DNA of 10,299 bases from SYIM01 sp044356835 (GTDB taxonomy: Bacteria > Pseudomonadota > Gammaproteobacteria > Burkholderiales > Burkholderiaceae_E). Positions 6,495-10,299 of this stretch are shown in pieces. Under the pieces are notes generated by a model. The model made no database searches, had not been told where the DNA came from, and was given only the letters and a program-made list of their open reading frames with translations. Within the stretch, counting starts at the first letter, position 1. Every line of letters starts with the position of its first letter. The stretch spans positions 1 to 10,299 of the forward strand of contig JBIKVK010000111.1 of the NCBI GenBank assembly GCA_044356835.1, read 5' to 3'. The position numbers and the translations under genes were made by a program.

Positions 6495-6929
6495 TCAGGC
6501 GCCGAGATCGAACACACGCCGAGGAGACGCCCGTGCGAGTCGCCAGCCTTCGGCAGTTCGGATGAACGTTGCGAGGTAGTCCCCGATCCGCATGGGCGAG
6601 GCCGGGACGGGGCGTGGGAAGTCAACCCGGGTTGCGCCATCGTCACGATAAACAATGTAATAGGCGCGACCTTCGGCATGGTCGGCATCGATCACGCGAA
6701 TATCGATGTTGCTGAGCAGATGTCGGGTCACGGCACGGCGATCGCGAGCGCCAATCGCTGCGGCAATCGCCGCCCGACCCCGGATGTCTTCGCCCGGCCG
6801 CGCCCAGACCCCGTCGGGTGCGTACAGGGAGGCAACGCGCTGCGGGTCGGCATCATCCAAAGCATGGGAGTACGCAATGAAGAGGCTGCGGCAATCCGCC
6901 TCAATGTCTCGTCGATCCTGATCCGTCAT
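6495..6929 (-). CDS. NTF2/SnoaL-like protein (polyketide-cyclase/dehydratase fold)
   Basis: A 144-residue protein of the size and pattern of SnoaL-like/NTF2-superfamily single-domain proteins: an N-terminal helix (DIEADCRSLFIAYSHALDD), then ASLYAPDGVW (33-42), the IRGRAAIAAAI helix (49-59), RHLLSNIDIRV (69-79), AYYIVYRDDG (89-98) and a C-terminal strand pair ending in ATFIRTAEGWRLA. The cone-shaped fold hosts isomerases, dehydratases, cyclases and small subunits of ring-hydroxylating oxygenases; which applies is not visible. Candidate polar pocket residues are H22, D38 and H70. The start at 6929 is set by a strong GGAGGG at 6937-6942, 7 bases upstream; an in-frame ATG at 7037 would overlap the Bug gene and has been rejected. 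The gene lies 65 bases after the Bug gene and 9 bases before the LigB-like gene, so all three look like one operon. It may process or support the ring-cleavage substrate. Confidence 0.85.
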   Translation of the reverse strand: MTDQDRRDIEADCRSLFIAYSHALDDADPQRVASLYAPDGVWARPGEDIRGRAAIAAAIGARDRRAVTRHLLSNIDIRVIDADHAEGRAYYIVYRDDGATRVDFPRPVPASPMRIGDYLATFIRTAEGWRLARASPRRVFDLGA

Positions 6930-6936
6930 GGTTTGT

Positions 6937-6942
6937 CCCTCC
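6937..6942 (-). promoter_or_regulatory. Ribosome binding site fixing the start of the SnoaL-like gene
   Basis: The minus strand reads GGAGGG here, 7 bases before the ATG at 6929. It decides between this start and the in-frame ATG at 7037, which lies inside the upstream Bug gene. Confidence 0.75.
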
Positions 6943-6994
6943 GGGCGCCCATCGAAACGGACCGGCACGGCGGGCCGGCCCACCCATATTGAAC

Positions 6995-7996
6995 TCAGTC
7001 GAGCCGGATACCCGCCTCTCGAATGACCTTGCCCCACTTCTCACGCTCACTTCGAGCGAAGCTCTGGACCTGTGAAACGCTGCCCCCCGCAGGCTCAGAG
7101 CCCACCGACTCGAGACGGCTGCGGACTTCGGGTTGCTCGAGCATGGTGTTGAGGGCCGCATTGAGCCGCTCGACGATGGGCGCAGGCACGCCGGCACGGG
7201 TCCAGATCGCAAACCAGCTCGCGGCAGTAAATCCGGGCAGGCCGGACTCATCGAAGGTGCTGACCTCGGGCAGCGCCGCAATGCGCCGAGTGGAGCCAAT
7301 CGCAATCGCCCTGAGGCGGCCGGCCTGGATGTGAGGAGTGACCGCTGCCGACAAGGAGAACATCATCTGCACCTGACCGGCGATCAGGTCGGCGGAGGCC
7401 TGGGCATCGCCCTTGTAGGGCACATGCACGAGGTCGACCCCGGCTGAACGTTTGAAGAGTTCGCCCACCACATGGGAGGTGCTGCCATTGCCCCCGGTCG
7501 ACGCGAAATTGAAACGGCCAGGCTGCGCCCGCAACAGCGCGAGGAGCTCTTCCAACCGACGGACGCCGATGGCTGGGTTGACCACCAACACATAGGGCGG
7601 GGAGGCCATCAGGAAGACCGGCGTGAAGTCCCTTTCGTGATCGAAGGGCAACTGTCTGAACAGGTAGGGCCCCATCGCCATCATGCTCTGCGACCCGATG
7701 AAGAGGCTATAGCCATCGGGTGCGGCCCGGGCTGCAGCCTGCAGGCCGACATTGCCACCGGCGCCGGGCAGATTTTCCACGATCACGTTCTGCTGGAGAG
7801 CCTTGCTCAGGTGGTCTGCCGCGATACGCGCCAGAAAATCCGTCGGGCCTGCCGCCGCGGCGGGCACGATCAGTCGTAACGCACGGCTCGGGTAGAGGTC
7901 TTGCGCATGCGCCCAGGCGGGAGCGGTTGCGCTCAGGGCGGCAACCAGGCCCAACAGTGCGCGACACAAGCTGCGCCGCAGGATCATCTCGAACAT
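6995..7996 (-). CDS. Bug/TctC-family periplasmic solute-binding protein (second copy)
   Basis: A 333-residue protein with the start at 7996, supported by GGGAGG on the minus strand at 8004-8009, 7 bases upstream. An ATG at 8029 would place this strong site inside the coding region and add 11 residues before the signal peptide. Residues 1-31 are a Sec signal peptide (RRSLCR, hydrophobic core, APAWAHA with likely cleavage before QDLYP). Bug family blocks follow: YPSRALRLIVP, GPTDFLARIAADHL with the Asp usually associated with ligand binding (D53), NLPGAGGNVGLQAAA, PDGYSLFIGS, QPGRFNFASTGGNGSTSHVVGE, VHVPYKGDAQA, GRLRAIAIGSTRR, LPEVSTFDESGLPGF and PAPIVERLNAAL. Unlike the first Bug protein it keeps a near-standard ligand loop, with AAG replacing the usual PGG. 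It is the first gene of a minus-strand unit with the SnoaL-like and LigB-like genes, which suggests that it captures the pathway's substrate. No transporter membrane subunits are present. Confidence 0.94.
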   Translation of the reverse strand: MFEMILRRSLCRALLGLVAALSATAPAWAHAQDLYPSRALRLIVPAAAAGPTDFLARIAADHLSKALQQNVIVENLPGAGGNVGLQAAARAAPDGYSLFIGSQSMMAMGPYLFRQLPFDHERDFTPVFLMASPPYVLVVNPAIGVRRLEELLALLRAQPGRFNFASTGGNGSTSHVVGELFKRSAGVDLVHVPYKGDAQASADLIAGQVQMMFSLSAAVTPHIQAGRLRAIAIGSTRRIAALPEVSTFDESGLPGFTAASWFAIWTRAGVPAPIVERLNAALNTMLEQPEVRSRLESVGSEPAGGSVSQVQSFARSEREKWGKVIREAGIRLD

Positions 7997-8003
7997 GGCA
8001 AAG

Positions 8004-8009
8004 CCTCCC
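8004..8009 (-). promoter_or_regulatory. Ribosome binding site fixing the start of the second Bug gene
   Basis: GGGAGG on the minus strand, 7 bases before the ATG at 7996. It favours 7996 over the upstream in-frame ATG at 8029, and the resulting N-terminus is a standard signal peptide. Confidence 0.75.
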
Positions 8010-8065
8010 TGATCGGCTGCCGGAATCATTGTTCTTTAGTTGGGCGAGTTTCTTTGTTTGAGACG

Positions 8066-8094
8066 ATTGTAGGCCGGATGCGGATGCGAGCCAA
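8066..8094 (-). promoter_or_regulatory. Candidate sigma70 promoter for the Bug-SnoaL-LigB unit
   Basis: On the minus strand TTGGCT (8094-8089) and TACAAT (8071-8066) are separated by 17 bases. The -10 matches 5 of 6 consensus bases and the -35 4 of 6. Transcription would begin near 8059 and leave a leader of about 60 bases. The local drop in GC content around 8030-8071 fits a promoter. Confidence 0.5.
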
Positions 8095-8132
8095 CCCGGC
8101 TCGTCATCGACGCCTTCCCGCACGCACGCCGG

Positions 8133-8141
8133 TGCTAACAT
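8133..8141 (+). promoter_or_regulatory. Candidate extended -10 promoter for the FAH-PrpD unit
   Basis: TGCTAACAT carries the TGn extension followed by TAACAT (4 of 6 bases of the -10 consensus). The -35 region (around 8113-8118, CCTTCC) is poor, as is common for extended -10 promoters. Transcription near 8148 would give a leader of about 110 bases that includes the repeat at 8175-8189. Confidence 0.35.
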
Positions 8142-8174
8142 ACCTCCGGCTTTAGGGTGCGCAGAGGCGTCAAT

Positions 8175-8189
8175 GAGCTCTTGGAGCTC
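8175..8189. repeat. Paired GAGCTC palindromes, possible operator
   Basis: GAGCTC occurs at 8175-8180 and again at 8184-8189, separated by TTG. Each copy is itself a palindrome, so the pair is both a direct and an inverted repeat. It lies 68 bases upstream of the FAH-family gene and 34 bases downstream of its candidate -10, in the divergent promoter region, where a regulator could control the plus-strand unit. In RNA it could form a 6-bp stem with a 3-base loop. Confidence 0.35.
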
Positions 8190-8257
8190 TGCCCCAAACC
8201 GATGGCAGCACGGCCACAATAATCATTCACGGCTCACGTACCAGGGAGATCAACCTC

Positions 8258-9037
8258 ATGCGCTGGATCCGCTACACCTTCAATGGCGTCACCGCCTACG
8301 GCATCGCCGAAAACGACTCGGTGATCGAGGTTCGGGGTGATCCGTTCAAGGGCTACGAACAGACTGCTGTGCGCCACAAGCTCTCGGAGGTCAGGATCGA
8401 AGTGCCGGTGATTCCCCCGACGTTTTATGCCGCCGGGCGCAACTACGTTGCGCACATGGCGGCCTCGGGCAAACCGGTGCTCGCCAAGCCCGACATCGGT
8501 TATCGCGCCACCAACGCACTGGTCGCGCATGATCAGCCCGTCGTGATTCCGTATGACGCGACCGAGCGGGTTGTCTACGAAGGCGAGCTCGTGGCCGTGA
8601 TCGGCCGCACCTGCAAACGGGTAAGCGAGGAACAGGCGCTCGATTACGTGCTGGGCTACACGATCGGCAATGATGTCTCAGAGCGCACCTGGCAGAGTCA
8701 GGACGCAACCTTCTGGCGCTGCAAGAACACCGACACCTTCAAGCCGATGGGGCCCTGGATCGAGACCGATCTCGATCTCGATCGTCTGGAGACGATCGTA
8801 CGGCTGAACGGCGAGGAGCAAATCCGATTCAAGACCAACGACATGGTGTTTGGAGTCGCGCGGTTCATCAGCACGATGTCCAAGTATCTGACGCTGCATC
8901 CCGGCGATGTGATCTGGCTCGGCACCGACGGCACCTCGCCCAACATCAAGCACGGCGATGTCGTCGAAATCGAGATCACCGGTCTGGGCACCTTGCGCAG
9001 CCCCTTCGTCCGCGAAGCCAGCCCAGGCCCGCAGTGA
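8258..9037 (+). CDS. Fumarylacetoacetate hydrolase (FAH)-family enzyme
   Basis: A 259-residue single-domain FAH-family protein. Family blocks: FYAAGRNYVAHM (56-67, the GxNY block), VVYEGELVAVIGR (105-117) with metal ligands E108 and E110, GYTIGNDVSERTWQ (133-146) with D139, CKNTDTFKPMGPW (155-167) with K156, and LHPGDVIWLGTDGTS (213-227) plus GDVVEIEITGLG at the end. Members are Mg/Mn-dependent hydrolases, decarboxylases, isomerases or lyases of 2-oxo acids, including enzymes acting on meta-cleavage products (HpcE type, fumarylpyruvate hydrolase). Many bacterial members are annotated as ureidoglycolate lyase without proof. The usual 'FxK' substrate-loop Lys appears as GYRATNAL (R83), and the loop after LGT is short. 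The start has AGGGAG at 8243-8248, nine bases before the ATG. The MmgE/PrpD gene follows after 16 bases. With the divergent LigB-like gene, a role downstream of ring cleavage is plausible. Confidence 0.92.
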   Translation: MRWIRYTFNGVTAYGIAENDSVIEVRGDPFKGYEQTAVRHKLSEVRIEVPVIPPTFYAAGRNYVAHMAASGKPVLAKPDIGYRATNALVAHDQPVVIPYDATERVVYEGELVAVIGRTCKRVSEEQALDYVLGYTIGNDVSERTWQSQDATFWRCKNTDTFKPMGPWIETDLDLDRLETIVRLNGEEQIRFKTNDMVFGVARFISTMSKYLTLHPGDVIWLGTDGTSPNIKHGDVVEIEITGLGTLRSPFVREASPGPQ

Positions 9038-9053
9038 GACGGCCACGCCCACC

Positions 9054-10299
9054 ATGCCCACTGATCGCAACGACTATCTCGACACCCTCAGCACGTTTGC
9101 CGCCTCGCTTGAGTTCATCGAACTGCCCCGCGCGGTTCGAGAACAGACGGCCTGGATTCTCGCCGACACCCTTGCAGCCATCGTGGCGGGCTCGGCGGAG
9201 CCAGAACTGGTCCAGGCCAGCCACCGGCTGAGGGCGGGCGCCTCGGGCGATGCGGTATTGCTGGGCCAGGGCCGCACGACTGCACCGCTCACGGCCGCGC
9301 TGATCAACGGCACGGCCGGCACCTTTCTCGAAATGGATGAGGGCAATCGCTTCTCTCGCGGTCACCCCGCAGTCCACGTGATCCCGGCAGTGCTTGCACT
9401 CGCGAGCACGGCGGACTACGGCGACGACGGGCACCGCCTGATGTCTGCGGTCGTGACCGGCTATGAAATCGGATCGCGCCTGGGGGCGGCCGGGCAACTG
9501 CGCGGATCGATGCATCCGCATGGCACCTGGGGCACGATCGGCGCAGCGGCCGCCTGCGCACGGCTTTCCGGCCAGAGCCCCGAGCAAATGCGCGAAATCA
9601 TCAATATCGCAGCCTCGATGACGATCGCCTCCTCCAAGCGGACCATGCTGGAGGGCGGGCTCGTACGCAACACCTACGCAGGACTGAGCAACCACAACGG
9701 CATGCTTGCGTTGACCCTCGCCCAGTGCGGCTTCAGCGGCGAGCGCGACGGCCCCGGATCACTCCTGGGGGCGATCGTCTCGGACCGTTTCGACCCCAGA
9801 GCGGCGATCGACGGAATCGGCTCGCAGTGGCACCTGATGCAGAACTACTTCAAGTTGCACTCGTGCTGCCGCTACAACCACGGGGCGCTGGATGCGCTGG
9901 ACCGGATCGCCTCAGCCGCACCCCTGCCCACTCCCGATGACATTGCCTCGATCGAAGTTCACTCTTACCATCTGGCCGCCGAGCTTGATGATCCCGCCCC
10001 GCGCAATACGCTCGCCGCCAAGTTCTCCGTGCCCTTCGCGCTCGCCACCCGGATTGTTCATGGGCACAGCCGCTTGGCGAGCTTCACCTGGGATGCGGTA
10101 CGCGAGGAGCGGGTGCTCGCGCTCGCCGCCCGCATCAGGATCCATGAAGATCCTGCCATGAGCGCGCGTCTGCCCGCGGAGCGCCCAGCCCGGGTCACGA
10201 TCAGGCTGCGCGACGGCAGCACTCGCACGGCCGAAGTCGGCGCCAATCGCGGAGACGATGCCGACCCCTACAGCCGCGATGAACTGGCTTCGAAGTTTC
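9054..10299 (+). CDS. MmgE/PrpD-family protein, 3' end outside window
   Basis: The frame is open from ATG 9054 to the last base (415 codons plus one base) and would probably continue for a few dozen codons, since family members usually have about 450-480 residues. Diagnostic blocks: ILADTLAAIVAGS (35-47), INGTAGTFLEMDEGN (84-98), RGHPAVHVIPAVLAL (102-116) with H104, SAVVTGYEIGSRLG (131-144), HPHGTWGTIGAAAACARL (154-171) with H156, FKLHSCCRYNHGALDA (266-281) with K267 and KFSVPFALATRI (323-334). The family includes 2-methylcitrate dehydratase (PrpD), cis-aconitate decarboxylase and iminodisuccinate epimerase; it acts on small di- and tricarboxylates by proton abstraction. Neither PrpB nor PrpC is nearby, so a methylcitrate role is not supported. 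The start lacks a strong ribosome binding site (only GTGAGACGG near the previous stop), so coupling to the FAH-family gene 16 bases upstream is likely. Confidence 0.92.
   Translation, partial: MPTDRNDYLDTLSTFAASLEFIELPRAVREQTAWILADTLAAIVAGSAEPELVQASHRLRAGASGDAVLLGQGRTTAPLTAALINGTAGTFLEMDEGNRFSRGHPAVHVIPAVLALASTADYGDDGHRLMSAVVTGYEIGSRLGAAGQLRGSMHPHGTWGTIGAAAACARLSGQSPEQMREIINIAASMTIASSKRTMLEGGLVRNTYAGLSNHNGMLALTLAQCGFSGERDGPGSLLGAIVSDRFDPRAAIDGIGSQWHLMQNYFKLHSCCRYNHGALDALDRIASAAPLPTPDDIASIEVHSYHLAAELDDPAPRNTLAAKFSVPFALATRIVHGHSRLASFTWDAVREERVLALAARIRIHEDPAMSARLPAERPARVTIRLRDGSTRTAEVGANRGDDADPYSRDELASKF

Noticed and set aside
6972..6981. GGGCCGGCCC, a 10-bp palindrome between the Bug and SnoaL-like genes.
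   Set aside because: Short all-G/C palindromes are frequent in this composition, and its position between cotranscribed genes gives no reason to call a site.
6930..7037. A longer SnoaL-like protein starting at 7037.
   Set aside because: It would overlap the end of the Bug gene and has no family-like N-terminus, whereas the ATG at 6929 has a strong GGAGGG 7 bases upstream.
7997..8029. The upstream ATG at 8029 for the second Bug protein.
   Set aside because: It would place the strong ribosome binding site at 8004-8009 inside the gene and put 11 mostly non-hydrophobic residues before the signal peptide.
8976..9695. A 239-codon minus-strand open frame opposite the MmgE/PrpD gene.
   Set aside because: The plus-strand frame shows continuous MmgE/PrpD motifs to the window end; the antisense frame shows none.
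9054..10299. Assignment of the last gene as prpD of the methylcitrate cycle.
   Set aside because: No prpB, prpC or acnD-like gene is nearby, and the family covers several other reactions, so only the family name is given.
1..10299. tRNA or rRNA genes, CRISPR arrays, insertion sequences, integrase or toxin-antitoxin genes.
   Set aside because: Reading both strands showed no regularly spaced repeats, transposase-like frames, terminal inverted repeats or tRNA-like structures; coding density is nearly complete with metabolic genes.

Overview
The window is a dense, GC-rich stretch of bacterial chromosome holding nine protein-coding genes, two of them cut by the window edges. Ribosome binding sites are Shine-Dalgarno type and the longest gene-free stretch is about 260 bases. 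Two periplasmic solute-binding proteins of the Bug/TctC family (tripartite tricarboxylate transporter receptors) sit among catabolic enzymes. That family is greatly expanded in Burkholderiales (Bordetella, Cupriavidus and Comamonadaceae types), so a betaproteobacterium is the most likely source. This is an inference from gene content, not a phylogenetic result.

Layout. Bases 1-2040 (+) hold the C-terminal end of a HyuA-type subunit and a complete HyuB-type subunit of the hydantoinase/oxoprolinase/carboxylase family. Bases 2201-3157 (+) encode the first Bug protein, preceded by a plausible sigma70 promoter and a leader hairpin. Bases 3289-5312 (+) hold a TauD/TfdA-type 2-oxoglutarate dioxygenase and a mandelate-racemase-like enolase-superfamily enzyme joined by an ATGA overlap. 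Convergent to these, 5418-7996 (-) is a three-gene unit read in the order Bug protein, NTF2/SnoaL-like protein, LigB-like extradiol dioxygenase. A 261-bp divergent promoter region separates it from 8258-10299 (+), with a fumarylacetoacetate-hydrolase-family enzyme and a MmgE/PrpD-family enzyme that runs off the end.

How the genes may work together. Extradiol ring cleavage followed by an FAH-family hydrolase or decarboxylase is the logic of a meta-cleavage pathway. The TauD/TfdA oxygenase, the enolase-superfamily enzyme (dehydration, racemisation or cycloisomerisation), the MmgE/PrpD protein (hydration/dehydration or decarboxylation of small polycarboxylates) and the SnoaL-like protein could supply steps before or after it. 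The HyuAB pair could open a cyclic amide or carry out an ATP-dependent carboxylation. The two Bug proteins would capture a carboxylated substrate in the periplasm, but no membrane transporter subunits and no regulator lie in the window. The substrate cannot be named from sequence alone.

The points most worth a second look are departures from textbook active sites. The LigB-like protein has Gln where LigB has an iron-ligand His. The first Bug protein has a Cys-Cys-containing loop in place of the family's usual Gly-rich ligand loop. The enolase-superfamily enzyme has K-x-R instead of K-x-K.
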